From Hymenobacter chitinivorans DSM 11115 (GTDB lineage Bacteria; Bacteroidota; Bacteroidia; Cytophagales; Hymenobacteraceae): 64,000 bases of DNA. Under the pieces are notes generated by a model. It saw only the letters and a list, made by a program, of their open reading frames with translations, searched no databases and had not been told where the DNA came from. Positions 18,281-26,943 of this stretch are shown here, piece after piece. The translations under genes were made by a program, and so were the position numbers. The stretch spans positions 310,001-374,000 of the forward strand of contig NZ_PGFA01000001.1 in assembly GCF_002797555.1 (NCBI RefSeq), in the 5' to 3' direction. Numbering within the stretch: position 1 is the first letter of the stretch; each line of letters starts with the position of its first letter.

Positions 18281-19195
18281 TTAGCGGGGGAGCAGGCGCA
18301 TCGTCTGCTGGGAATAGCCTACCACCACCCCGTAGCCGCCGGCCACGTTGGAATACATGGTGCTGGGGTCCCCCAAAAACAGCAGCTGGTTCAGGTTGTA
18401 GGTGTCGCCTTTGGTGCCCTGGTTGTACAGGTGGCGGGTCCAGCTTTTGCGGTACTGGTAATAGGCCCGGCTCACCGTGCGCAGTACCAGCAGCGGGTCC
18501 CGGGTAGTGGGTGGGCTGGATCCGCCGCCGCTGTGGCCGTGGGTTAAAAACGAGGCCCGCAGCTCGAAAGCCTGCCCGTTGAAGAGCCGGTCCGAAAAAA
18601 CCAAAGACTGGGGCTCGTACTCCTTGTCGTCTTCGGCCGTCACCGCCGCGTTGCCCCGGACATCGAGCAAGACGCCCTGGTTTTCCTGGTAGCAGCTGAG
18701 CTCGTAGAAGTTCGTCTGGGCGGCCGGGTCGGTGAAGCGCACGACGATAGTGCCCAGCAGCTCATTGTTTCGGTCGGTGCCGGTGGGAAAGGAATACCAG
18801 GCTTCGTCGATGGGTACCCGGGCCGGTATCGTGTCGGAGGCCTGCACCGGGGGGTAGCCGTCGAGCTCGGCTTGCAGGGTGTAGGCCGTCTGGCTGGTGG
18901 GGGCGGTGGGCAAGGAGTACAGGCCCTTGCCCTGGCTGCTCAGCGGCACGGCGACTTGGCCCGGCACCAGCAGGTAGACCTTGGCCCCGGTCAGTACCCG
19001 CGCCGACGAGTCGAGCGGGCTCGTCACGCGGCTCACCTGCACCCGAACCACGCTGTCGGGCGTCAGAATGGAATTGACGACCAACTTCTTCGGCGGCTCC
19101 GGCAAATCGGCGTCAATCTGGTCGATACAGCCGGCCAGCAGCAGGGCGAGGCTGCCGGTCAGCAGCAGGGCAAAGGGCTTACAAATTATCCACAT
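18281..19195 (-). CDS. DUF4249 lipoprotein
   Basis: A 304-residue lipoprotein with a lipobox (LLAGC, Cys22) after a hydrophobic signal. The mature N-terminus KLVVNSILTPDSVVRVQVSR and the following beta-rich region are characteristic of DUF4249, a family found with TonB receptors in Bacteroidota and thought to act as the surface partner of the receptor, in the way SusD does for SusC. Its stop codon is 1 nt before the receptor ATG. The start ATG at 19195 is the only in-frame one giving the lipoprotein signal. Its binding partner is inferred from position only. Confidence 0.88.
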   Translation of the reverse strand: MWIICKPFALLLTGSLALLLAGCIDQIDADLPEPPKKLVVNSILTPDSVVRVQVSRVTSPLDSSARVLTGAKVYLLVPGQVAVPLSSQGKGLYSLPTAPTSQTAYTLQAELDGYPPVQASDTIPARVPIDEAWYSFPTGTDRNNELLGTIVVRFTDPAAQTNFYELSCYQENQGVLLDVRGNAAVTAEDDKEYEPQSLVFSDRLFNGQAFELRASFLTHGHSGGGSSPPTTRDPLLVLRTVSRAYYQYRKSWTRHLYNQGTKGDTYNLNQLLFLGDPSTMYSNVAGGYGVVVGYSQQTMRLLPR

Positions 19196-19340
19196 ACATC
19201 AGGCTATACTAGCCCTGCCCTAACGCTGAGCGGCATGGCCTAGTGTAGCCCGTAGTAAATTTGGCTGGGCGCAGCTCCGACCAGGCGTCCATAAGCGGCT
19301 AGCCGGCCTCGCAGGGGAATTCACGGAAGTGTACTTGCCC

Positions 19341-19379
19341 AAAATGCCCCGCCGGTCTGACTCCGGCGGGGCATTTTTC
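19341..19379 (-). terminator. Terminator downstream of nitroreductase gene
   Basis: TGCCCCGCCGG pairs with CCGGCGGGGCA (loop TCTGACT). On the minus strand the stem is followed by TTTT, 15 nt past the nitroreductase stop codon; on the plus strand it is followed by a T-run too. Confidence 0.8.
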
Positions 19380-19393
19380 TTAGTCGGCGAGGC

Positions 19394-19996
19394 TTACTCC
19401 GTTACCCAGGTTACTTTCTCCTCGATGGGCTTGCGCAGGTTGCGGCCCGGTTGCTGCTGCACGTAGCCCAGGTAGAAGAAACCCAGCAGCTTGTCCTCGG
19501 GACCCAGGCCAAAAAAGGGTTTGGCTTCCTCCGCGTACGTAATGCCGCCCGAGCCCCAGTAGCCGCCCACCCCGTGCGCTACGGCCGATAGGTGCAGGTT
19601 CTGCACGGCGCAGGCCACGGCCTCCACTTCCTCGATTTCGGGCAGCACGTGGTGGCGCTTCATGCCAATGGCAATGACGTGGGAGGCCAGCAGCGGATTG
19701 GCCGCCAGCTTCTGGGCCTTCTTCTCGTCCACAAACTCCCCGGCCTGCTGCCGGTACAGGTTGGCCTGAAACTCGGCCAGTTTGGCCAGCCCAGCCCCTT
19801 TAAACACGACGAAGCGCCAGGGTTCGGTGCGCTTGTGGGTGGGGGCCCAGTTGGCGTTTTCCAGCAGCTGCTGCACAATTTCGTCGGGTATCACGCGGCC
19901 GGGCTCAAACTGAACCGGCTGGATGCTGCGCCGGGCGCGGACGAGGGCATCAAACTGGGCGGGTGTGGGTAGCGTGGCGTCGGGGGAGTTGGTCAT
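19394..19996 (-). CDS. Nitroreductase family protein (FMN-dependent)
   Basis: A 200-residue cytosolic flavoprotein of the nitroreductase superfamily. Visible motifs are RARRSIQ near the N-terminus (FMN phosphate contact), NANWAPTHKRTEPWRFVV (residues about 47-64) and GVGGYWGSGG (about 142-151), then LGFFYLGY near the C-terminus. The length and the THKRTEPWRF motif resemble the small YdjA-like branch, which reduces nitro or quinone compounds with NAD(P)H. It is the last gene of a minus-strand stretch after the RND operon, separated by a 35-bp inverted repeat, and has its own terminator. Confidence 0.88.
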   Translation of the reverse strand: MTNSPDATLPTPAQFDALVRARRSIQPVQFEPGRVIPDEIVQQLLENANWAPTHKRTEPWRFVVFKGAGLAKLAEFQANLYRQQAGEFVDEKKAQKLAANPLLASHVIAIGMKRHHVLPEIEEVEAVACAVQNLHLSAVAHGVGGYWGSGGITYAEEAKPFFGLGPEDKLLGFFYLGYVQQQPGRNLRKPIEEKVTWVTE

Positions 19997-20033
19997 GGGA
20001 AGCAGGATTGAAATAAAAGCAAGGCAAAAAGAA

Positions 20034-20124
20034 CGTCATGCTGAGCGCAGCCGAAGCATCTCTCCCGCCACAGTAATCTAATTACCATTGCGGGAGAGAT
20101 GCTTCGGCTGCGCTCAGCATGACG
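20034..20124. repeat. Dispersed inverted repeat, family A (perfect 35-bp arms)
   Basis: The arms 20034-20068 and 20090-20124 are exact reverse complements over 35 bp (starting CGTCATGCTGAGCGCAGCC), with a 21-nt AT-richer loop. The element sits between the RND permease and nitroreductase genes. No transposase is present. Confidence 0.92.
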
Positions 20125-20144
20125 GTTGCTCTGGCAAGATAAGC

Positions 20145-23100
20145 TTAGTGGGCCGGCAGCAGCTTGGGGTCGTCGGGGCCGGGGTTGAGGCGGTCCTGGT
20201 CGTGGCCGGGCAGGTTATGGTCGTCGGCGTCGGGCTTGTAGTTGGCTTCCATTTCGGCCAGCTTGGCTTTGCCGTAAGCCAGGCGGGTAATCAGCACGTA
20301 CAGCACCGGCACGATGAAAATAGCCAGAATAGTAGCCGACAGCATGCCGCCGAGTACCGTCCAGCCGATGGTTTGCCGGCTCTGGGCGCCCGCGCCGGAG
20401 GCAAACACCAGCGGCAGCACGCCCAGGATAAAGGCCAACGAAGTCATGACGATGGGGCGCAGGCGCAACCGCACGGCTTCCAGGGTAGCGTCCACCAGCG
20501 GCATGCCCTTATCCACCCGCTCCTTGGCAAACTCGATAATCAGAATGGCGTTCTTGGCCGACAAGCCGATGAGGGTAATCAGACCAATCTGGGCGTAGAC
20601 GTTGTTGGTGAGCTTGGGCAAAAACGTGAGGGCCAGGATGGCGCCGAAGGCGCCCAGGGGCACGGCCAGCAGCACCGAGAAGGGCACCGACCAACTTTCG
20701 TACAAGGCCGCCAGGAACAGGAACACGAAGGCAATGGACAAGGCGAAGATGTAGACCGTTTGGCCGCTGGCCAGCTGCTCTTCCCGCGTCAGACCCGAGA
20801 ATTCGAAGTCGTAGCCCTGGGGCAAGCTCTGGGCGGCCACTTCCTTGAGGGCCGCAATGGCGTCGCCGGAGGAATAGCCGGGGGCCGGGTTGCCGTTGAT
20901 TTCGGCCGAGCGGAACAGGTTGTAGTGCGAAATCAGCGGGGCGCTTTCGGTGCGCTTGTACGTCGTGAGCGTGCTTAGCGGCACCATGCCGCCGCTGCTG
21001 TTGCGCACGTAGTACTGGCCCAGGTTCGAGATGTCGGCGCGGTACATGCTGTCGGCCTGGGTCACGACGCGGAAGTTGCGGCCGTAGACGGTAAAGTCGT
21101 TCACGTAGGCCGAGCCCAGGTAGGTGCGCAGGGCCGTGCCGATGTCGGAAATGGAGACGCCGAGCTTCTTGGCTTTCTCCCGATCAATGGTGAGCTGGTA
21201 GCCGGGCGTGTTGGCGGTGAAGAACGAGAACGGGGCCGCAATTTCGGGCCGCTTGCGCAAGGCGCCCAGGAAGTTCTGGAGCTGGGCGTCGAAGTTCTTG
21301 ATGTCGCCGCCGGCCTCGCGCTCCTGGAGCACGAACGAGAAGCCGCCGGTGTTGCCCAGGCCCGGAATAGCGGGCGGGGAAATGACCACCACGTTGGCTT
21401 CCCGCAGGCGGCTCAGGCGCTGGGTCACCGTGGCAATCAGGCCCTGGAGCTGCACTTCCTTGTCTTTGCGGTCTTCCCAGGGCTCGAGCTGGCAGAATAC
21501 GGTGCCGCTGTTCGACTTGGACGAGAAGTTTACCGCGTTCAGGCCGCCCAGGCCGGCGTAGTGGGCAATGCCCTTCACCTGGCTGAGCTCCTTCATAATC
21601 TCGTGCAGGGTGCTCACCGTGCGCTCGGTCGAGGACGCCTCGGGCAGGTTGAAGGTCACGATGAGGCGGCCTTCGTCCTCGGTCGGGATAAAGCCCGAGG
21701 CCTTATTCTTGAACAGCAGGCCCGTGCCGGCCACGATGCAGAGCAGGATAATGACCACGAAGCGGGCATTCTTGATACCACGCTGCACGCCGTTGCCGTA
21801 CTTGCCCGTCACCTTGTCAAACCAGGTGTTGAACTTGTAGAAGAACTTGTCGAGGCCCGTCGAATTCTCGTCGCGCTTGTGGGGCTTGAGCAGCAGCACG
21901 CACAAAGCCGGCGTGAGCGACAAGGCCACGAAGGCCGAGATAATCACCGAAATGGCAATGGTGATGGCAAACTGCTGATACAGGCGGCCGGTGATGCCGG
22001 GAATAAAGCCCACGGGCACAAACACCGCCGCCAGAATGAGGGCAATGGCAATAACGGGCGCCGAAATCTCGCGCATGGCCGCCAGCGTGGCGTCCAGCGG
22101 CGAGAGGCCCCGCTCGTTCATGTTGTGCTCCACGGCTTCCACCACCACAATGGCGTCATCGACCACAATGCCGATGGCCAGCACAAAGCCGAACATGGTC
22201 AGGGTGTTGATGGTGAAGCCCAGGGGAATAAACATGATGAAGGTGCCGATGATGGACACCGGAATGGCCAGCACCGGAATCAGGGTGGAGCGCCAGCTCT
22301 GCAAAAACAGGTACACCACCACGATGACCAGCAGCAGGGCCTCCACCAGGGTGTGCAGCACCTCGTTGATGGACACTTTCACCACCGAGGCGGCCTCAAA
22401 GGGAATCACGTAGTCGAGGTCGGTCGGAAACTGCTTCTTGAGCTGGTTCATGGTCGTCACCACGTTCTGGTAGGTTTGCAGGGCGTTGGCGCCGGGGGCC
22501 TGGTACACGAGCAGGTAGGCGGCCCGCTTGCCGTCCACGAAGGAGTTGCTCGAGTAGTTGAACTTGCCCAGCTCCACCCGGGCCACATCCCGCAGGTACA
22601 CCACCGAGCCGTCGTCGGGCCGGGTTTTGACCACGATGTTGCCGAACTCCTCGGTCGTGGTCAGGCGGCCTTTCACGAACACGATGTACTCAAAGGTCTG
22701 CCCGGTCTGGGCGGGCGGGGCCCCAATGGAGCCGGCCGCAATCTGGGCGTTCTGCTCCTGAATGGCGGCCGTCACTTCCTGGGCCGTTACGCCCAGCTGG
22801 CTGAGCTTGTCGGGGTTGAGCCAGACGCGCATCGAGAAGTCGTCGGCCCGGCTCACGATGTCGCCCACGCCCTTGGTGCGCAGCAGCGCGTCCTTGATAA
22901 AGACGTTGGCGTAGTTGTCGAGAAAGGTCGTGTTGTGGCTGCCTTTGGGGGCGTACATGGCCACCAGCATCAGAATGCTGGGGTTGCGCTTGCGCACCAC
23001 CAGGCCCAGGCGCTGTACTTCCTGGGGCAGCGTCGGCTGGGCGATACCCACGCGGTTCTGCACGTCGAGGGCGGCGATGTTGATGTCGGTCCCGACCTCA

Positions 23101-23384
23101 AAGTTCACCGTCATGCTCATCTGCCCGTTGCTGGTGCTGTTGCTTTGCAGGTAGGTCATGCCCGGCGTGCCGTTGACCTGCACTTCCACGGGCGTGGCCA
23201 CGGTTTGTTCCACAGTCTGGGCGTCGGCGCCGGTGTAGGTGCCGCTCACCGATACCGTGGGCGGCGTGATTTCCGGGTACTGCCCCACGGGCAGCTTCAG
23301 GATGGCCAGCACCCCGACCAGCACAATCACCAGGGAGGTGACGATGGCCGTAACGGGGCGCCGAATAAAGGTTTCTGCAATCAT
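20145..23384 (-). CDS. RND multidrug efflux permease (HAE1 / AcrB-like)
   Basis: A 1079-residue inner-membrane pump that uses proton motive force to expel hydrophobic compounds. It starts MIAETFIRRPVTAIV, the HAE1 N-terminus, with the usual two halves of one plus five transmembrane helices around two large periplasmic loops. The proton-relay aspartates of TM4 are present (Asp409-Asp410 in VVDDAIVVVE; Asp407/408 in E. coli AcrB). The cytoplasmic tail after residue 1045 is hydrophilic. It is the third gene of a tripartite operon, after the TolC-like and membrane-fusion genes. The 471-nt gap before it carries the 21-nt array, so its expression relative to the partners may be set there. Substrates cannot be inferred. 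Confidence 0.95.
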   Translation of the reverse strand: MIAETFIRRPVTAIVTSLVIVLVGVLAILKLPVGQYPEITPPTVSVSGTYTGADAQTVEQTVATPVEVQVNGTPGMTYLQSNSTSNGQMSMTVNFEVGTDINIAALDVQNRVGIAQPTLPQEVQRLGLVVRKRNPSILMLVAMYAPKGSHNTTFLDNYANVFIKDALLRTKGVGDIVSRADDFSMRVWLNPDKLSQLGVTAQEVTAAIQEQNAQIAAGSIGAPPAQTGQTFEYIVFVKGRLTTTEEFGNIVVKTRPDDGSVVYLRDVARVELGKFNYSSNSFVDGKRAAYLLVYQAPGANALQTYQNVVTTMNQLKKQFPTDLDYVIPFEAASVVKVSINEVLHTLVEALLLVIVVVYLFLQSWRSTLIPVLAIPVSIIGTFIMFIPLGFTINTLTMFGFVLAIGIVVDDAIVVVEAVEHNMNERGLSPLDATLAAMREISAPVIAIALILAAVFVPVGFIPGITGRLYQQFAITIAISVIISAFVALSLTPALCVLLLKPHKRDENSTGLDKFFYKFNTWFDKVTGKYGNGVQRGIKNARFVVIILLCIVAGTGLLFKNKASGFIPTEDEGRLIVTFNLPEASSTERTVSTLHEIMKELSQVKGIAHYAGLGGLNAVNFSSKSNSGTVFCQLEPWEDRKDKEVQLQGLIATVTQRLSRLREANVVVISPPAIPGLGNTGGFSFVLQEREAGGDIKNFDAQLQNFLGALRKRPEIAAPFSFFTANTPGYQLTIDREKAKKLGVSISDIGTALRTYLGSAYVNDFTVYGRNFRVVTQADSMYRADISNLGQYYVRNSSGGMVPLSTLTTYKRTESAPLISHYNLFRSAEINGNPAPGYSSGDAIAALKEVAAQSLPQGYDFEFSGLTREEQLASGQTVYIFALSIAFVFLFLAALYESWSVPFSVLLAVPLGAFGAILALTFLPKLTNNVYAQIGLITLIGLSAKNAILIIEFAKERVDKGMPLVDATLEAVRLRLRPIVMTSLAFILGVLPLVFASGAGAQSRQTIGWTVLGGMLSATILAIFIVPVLYVLITRLAYGKAKLAEMEANYKPDADDHNLPGHDQDRLNPGPDDPKLLPAH

Positions 23385-23409
23385 TAGTACTGCTCGTAAG
23401 GCTGTTCAG

Positions 23410-23787
23410 GGCGTAGCGAAGACCAAAACGGTCTTAGCTAAGGCAATTTTGGTCTTAGCTAAGACCATTTCGGCGATACCTAAGACCGTTTTGGTCTTAG
23501 CTAAGGCATTTTCGGTCTTAGCTATCGGTGTTTTGGTCTTCGCTAAGACCATTTCGGCGATACCTAAGACCAAAACGGTCTTAGCTAAGAGTGTTTTAGT
23601 GATTCGAATCGGTGTTTTGCTCAAACGAGTGAGCATTTTGGTCACTCGTTTGGCTGTTTTGGTCACTCGTTTGACCGATTTGCTCAAACGAGTGAGCGTT
23701 TTGGTCACTCGTTTGGCTGTTTTGCTCAAACGAGTGAGCGATTTGGTGACTCGTTTGAGCAAATCGGTCAAACGAGTGACCTAACTA
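23410..23787. repeat. Tandem array of 21-nt quasi-palindromic units
   Basis: Eighteen units of exactly 21 nt, without any insertion or deletion, about nine in each of two blocks. Block 1 (23410-23598) is built on GTCTTAGCTAAGAC, a perfect 14-bp palindrome, or variants such as GCGATACCTAAGACC; its first unit is weak. The unit at 23599 has a GATTCGAATC centre. Block 2 (23620-23787) alternates GTCACTCGTTTGAC, its reverse complement and GCTCAAACGAGTGAGC. Linkers are about 7 nt, mostly of the form CGTTTTG or CATTTCG. It lies in the RND operon between fusion-protein and permease genes and would be transcribed. Confidence 0.93.
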
Positions 23788-23794
23788 GTCGTTC

Positions 23795-23850
23795 GGGCGG
23801 GGTCAACCACCCCGCCCTGCGGGCACTCCTCCTCATCTGAGGAGGGGAGT
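23795..23850. repeat. Two adjacent hairpins next to the 21-nt array
   Basis: GGGCGGGGT pairs with ACCCCGCCC (23795-23817, 5-nt loop), and ACTCCTCCTCA pairs with TGAGGAGGGGAGT (23825-23850). They follow the membrane-fusion stop codon within a few nucleotides on the minus strand and could protect or end its message. Confidence 0.7.
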
Positions 23851-23855
23851 GGGAG

Positions 23856-24992
23856 CTACTTGGCGGCGGTGGGGGCAGGGGCCGGAGCGGCGGTTGTAAT
23901 CTGGCCGCCGTCGCGCAGGCGGTTCAGGCCTTCGGTTACCACTTTGTCGCCCTCCTTGATGCCTTCCATAATCACAATCTGGTCGCGCAGGCGGGGGCCG
24001 AGCTGCACCTTGCGCTGCACGGCCTTGCTGGAGTCGCCGGCGATGAAGACGAAGTTTTCACCCATCTGCTCGACCACGGCCTTGAAGGGAACTACGAGGC
24101 GGCGGCCCGACTGCCGGTTGAGCACCCGCAGCACGGCGCTCAGGCCGTCCTTGAGCTGGCGCTTAGGATTGCCGAACTGCACCCGGATCTGCACGGTCCC
24201 GGTTTGCTGGTTTACGCCCCGGTCGATGGCCAGAATCTTGCCCGGCTGGTCGTAGCGGGTGCCGTCGGGCAGCACCAGGCGGAAGGTGGAGTCGGACTTG
24301 CCGCCGCTTTGGCGCTGCAAGTCCACGAAGCGGGCCAGATCAGCCTCGGTAATCACGAAGTCGACGCCCATCGGGTCCTCCCCGCTGATGGTGTTGAGCA
24401 GCGTCGAGCCCGGACTCACCTGGGAGCCCAGGCGCACCTGCGAAATGCCGATGCGGCCCGAGAACGGGGCCGTAATCAGGGAGTAGCTGAGGTCGGTGCG
24501 GGCCGCGGCCACGCCGGCCTGGGCCACGGCCACCTGGCTCTGGGCCGTGGCGTAGGCCGTGGCGGCGTTGTCCACTATCTGGCGGGCAATGGCATCCTGC
24601 TGAACCAGGCGCTGGTAGCGGTCCAGGTTCACCTTGGCGTTCTGGACCACGGCCTGGGTGCTGCGCAGGCCGGCCAGGGCCTGCTGGTAGGCGGCCTGGT
24701 ACTTGCGCCGGTCGATTTCGTAGAGCGTTTTGCCCTTCGTCACCACGTCGCCTTCCTTGAAGAAGATGCCGGTGATAAAGCCCGCCACCTGGCTGCGCAG
24801 CTCCACGTTGTTGATGGCCACCACGGTAGCCGGATACTCGTCGTAATACACCGCGTCGGTGGTGCGGGCCGCTACCAGGGTCACGGGCGTGGCCGGCGGC
24901 GGACCGGCGGCCTTGTCGGCCTCTTTGGAGCCGCAGCTGGCGAAGGTCAGCAGGCCGGCAGCGTAGGAGAGGGCAAGAATTGTTCTTTTCAT
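23856..24992 (-). CDS. RND efflux membrane-fusion lipoprotein (AcrA-like)
   Basis: A 378-residue periplasmic adaptor anchored by a lipid: the signal ends in FASC (lipobox Cys20). The domain order is that of the HlyD/AcrA family: a first lipoyl half near VELRSQVAGFITGIFFKEG (about 64-83), a helical hairpin about 95-160, a second lipoyl half (ITAPFSGRIGI, about 172-182), then beta-barrel and membrane-proximal domains to about 365. It bridges the TolC-like channel and the RND permease. The gene follows the TolC gene by 150 nt of inverted repeat, and precedes the permease by 471 nt of array. Confidence 0.93.
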   Translation of the reverse strand: MKRTILALSYAAGLLTFASCGSKEADKAAGPPPATPVTLVAARTTDAVYYDEYPATVVAINNVELRSQVAGFITGIFFKEGDVVTKGKTLYEIDRRKYQAAYQQALAGLRSTQAVVQNAKVNLDRYQRLVQQDAIARQIVDNAATAYATAQSQVAVAQAGVAAARTDLSYSLITAPFSGRIGISQVRLGSQVSPGSTLLNTISGEDPMGVDFVITEADLARFVDLQRQSGGKSDSTFRLVLPDGTRYDQPGKILAIDRGVNQQTGTVQIRVQFGNPKRQLKDGLSAVLRVLNRQSGRRLVVPFKAVVEQMGENFVFIAGDSSKAVQRKVQLGPRLRDQIVIMEGIKEGDKVVTEGLNRLRDGGQITTAAPAPAPTAAK

Positions 24993-25012
24993 ATCGGGTA
25001 ATTCTATTCTAT

Positions 25013-25142
25013 AGAGCTCAGAGGGTAGAACTCAGAACTTAGAAGCAGGAAAAGCAGAAACGGAGGGTGTTGGCGAAGCCCAGAATACAGGCTTTGGGTA
25101 GACTTGAATGGTCTAAGCTCTAACTTCTGGGCTCTGAGTTCT
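25013..25142. repeat. Imperfect inverted repeat, family B
   Basis: The left arm (AGAGCTCAGAGGG..., 25013-25046) pairs imperfectly with the right arm 25109-25142 (ending GGGCTCTGAGTTCT). It fills the gap between the TolC-like and membrane-fusion genes. The same CTCAGA/AACTTAGA vocabulary occurs at 40073-40243. Confidence 0.75.
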
Positions 25143-26492
25143 TTAATAAGAAACCGGCAGGCTGCCCTGGGCGCGCAGCAGGTCTACTTTGCTGCTGAGC
25201 ACTTGGAACAGGGCGCTGTAGTAGTTGAGCTGGGCGGTGCGCAGCGTGGTTTGGGCCACAATCACGTCGAGGTAGGTCTTGATGCCTTCCCGGTACTGCA
25301 AGTCCACCACCGAGTACACTTCCTTCGACAAAGCCAGGTTGCGCTGCCCAATCAGGTAGTCGGTGTAATAGCCCTTGTACGTGGCCAGGGCCTGCTCAAA
25401 CTCGGTGTTGATCCGGTTGCGGGTGGCAATAATGTCCTGGTCGAGGCGCTGGTCGCCGAGCCGGACGCGGCGCAGGTTCTGCAGGCGCCGCCCGCCCTGG
25501 AAGAGGGGCAGGCTCAGCTGCAAGCCGGCGTAGGAGCTCGGGAAGCGCTGGCTGTACAAGTCGCCCAGGTTGTTGTTCTGGAAGGCCGCGTTGTAGTTGC
25601 CGAAGGCCGATACCGACGGCAGAAAGCCCCAGCGGTAGTAGCTGATCTGGGCTTCCTGCAGGGCCTTCTGGGTCTGGAGCTGCTGGATTTCGATGCGGTT
25701 GGCCGATTCCACGGCCACGGCCGTATCCACCACCGCGTCCTGCATCAGGCGCAGCGTGTCGTACTGCAAGGCCAGGGGCTGCACGCCGGCCAGGCCCATA
25801 AGCTCCTTGAGGTAGGCCGACTTGGCCTTGATGGCCTCCACGGCCTGCTTGCGGGCCACGATGGAGTTGTTGAGCAGGATTTCGGCCTGCTTGTAGTCAA
25901 TCTTATCCACGATACCGGCGTCGTAGCGGGCCTTGGCGTCCTTGAGGCTGCGCTGCAGCCGCACGATATCCTCGCTGAGCACGTCGAGCTGGCGCTGGCT
26001 GAGGAGCACGTCGTAGAACGCCTTGCTCACCCCGCTCACCACGTCGATGCGCACGTTGGTGGAGTTTTGCTGGGCCAGCTGCCGGGCGGGCCGGGCGCTG
26101 CGCAGGGCCAGTTGCACGTCGTTGTTGTAAAGGGCCTGGGTGGCGCCTAGGCCCACGGTGGAGGTATTGCGCAGGCCAATCTGGCGCGGTACGTTCACGC
26201 CCTCGGCGTTGGGAAACACGGTGTAGGGCAGCTGGAAGTAGTGCTGACCGGTGGCGTTGAGGCTGAGCTGGGGCAGCCAGCCGGCCAGCCCGATGCGGAT
26301 GTTGGCCTCGGCGGTTTCCTCATCGATGCGGGCCTGGCGCAGCAGGGGCTGATTTTGGAGGGCAAACTGCAGGCACTGCTCCAGTGTGTAGGGCCCGGTA
26401 GGCGGGGGCGCGGTGGGCTGGCCCAGGGCCAGGAAAGGGGCAAGCAGAAAAAGGCCTAGCAACGACCAAATAGCTTGTTGATTTTTTTTCAT
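25143..26492 (-). CDS. TolC-like outer-membrane efflux protein
   Basis: A 449-residue outer-membrane channel. The ATG at 26492 (MKKNQQAIWSLLGLFLL) starts a signal peptide ending near FLALGQ; the frame stays open further upstream but that part has no export signal. The product shows the outer-membrane efflux protein repeat: YTLEQCLQFALQNQPLLRQA at the start of the first half and a second long helical repeat around residues 240-430. It provides the outer duct of the tripartite pump and is the first gene of its operon. Its promoter should lie in the divergent region upstream, where I find no clear consensus. Confidence 0.92.
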   Translation of the reverse strand: MKKNQQAIWSLLGLFLLAPFLALGQPTAPPPTGPYTLEQCLQFALQNQPLLRQARIDEETAEANIRIGLAGWLPQLSLNATGQHYFQLPYTVFPNAEGVNVPRQIGLRNTSTVGLGATQALYNNDVQLALRSARPARQLAQQNSTNVRIDVVSGVSKAFYDVLLSQRQLDVLSEDIVRLQRSLKDAKARYDAGIVDKIDYKQAEILLNNSIVARKQAVEAIKAKSAYLKELMGLAGVQPLALQYDTLRLMQDAVVDTAVAVESANRIEIQQLQTQKALQEAQISYYRWGFLPSVSAFGNYNAAFQNNNLGDLYSQRFPSSYAGLQLSLPLFQGGRRLQNLRRVRLGDQRLDQDIIATRNRINTEFEQALATYKGYYTDYLIGQRNLALSKEVYSVVDLQYREGIKTYLDVIVAQTTLRTAQLNYYSALFQVLSSKVDLLRAQGSLPVSY

Positions 26493-26943
26493 AGCGGGCA
26501 AACTAAACGACTCCGTTAGGAGGCGCACACGGGTGCAGACCCCGGCCGAGGGCCGGGAAGCACAGAGAATAAGCGTAGGGTGCCGGGCGCGGGAAATGGG
26601 TGGGAGCCCGGCGCGGCGGTAGAATAGAACGGCGTGCAGCCGGCGCGGCGGTCTGGGGCCCGGGGCGCAGTGCTGCGGAGTAAAAGCGGCAGCGGGCACG
26701 TTTTGCCCCGGCCAGCTGCTTTCGCCAGGGAGCGGAAGCAGCCACAAGCCTGTTAAACCGAAGTGCCGCGGAAAAGTTATGCGGTTTGGTTGCCAGACTC
26801 ATGTAGCCCCGGCTCCGGTGGCTAAGTGGTTCCAAAGTCGGCCGGCGGGGGCCGGGGTTGCACGCGGCAAGCCGGGGCGGGCATGTATCCCGGCGGGCCC
26901 GGCCTGCGTATGCGGCTCGAAAGAGCCGACTTTCTCCCCTAGT
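26493..26943. other. Divergent intergenic region, no feature recognised
   Basis: This 451-nt GC-rich region separates the minus-strand efflux operon from the plus-strand small gene. Short open frames on both strands have shadow-like Arg/Pro/Ala composition. I see no repeat or strong promoter consensus. Confidence 0.5.

Noticed and set aside
21561-23387. Long plus-strand open frame of about 600 codons opposite the RND permease
   Set aside because: Its product is His/Gln/Gly-rich with shadow composition, while the minus strand encodes a fully recognisable permease.
23599-23619. tRNA T-arm-like GATTCGAATC
   Set aside because: It is the centre of one 21-nt array unit, with no cloverleaf or acceptor stem around it.
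23406-23771. Open frames on both strands across the 21-nt array giving heptad-like proteins (LAKTVLV, LTRLSK)
   Set aside because: The minus frame starts with TTG and the plus frame is antisense to the permease start. A period divisible by three keeps any stop-free frame open, so coding is not needed to explain it.
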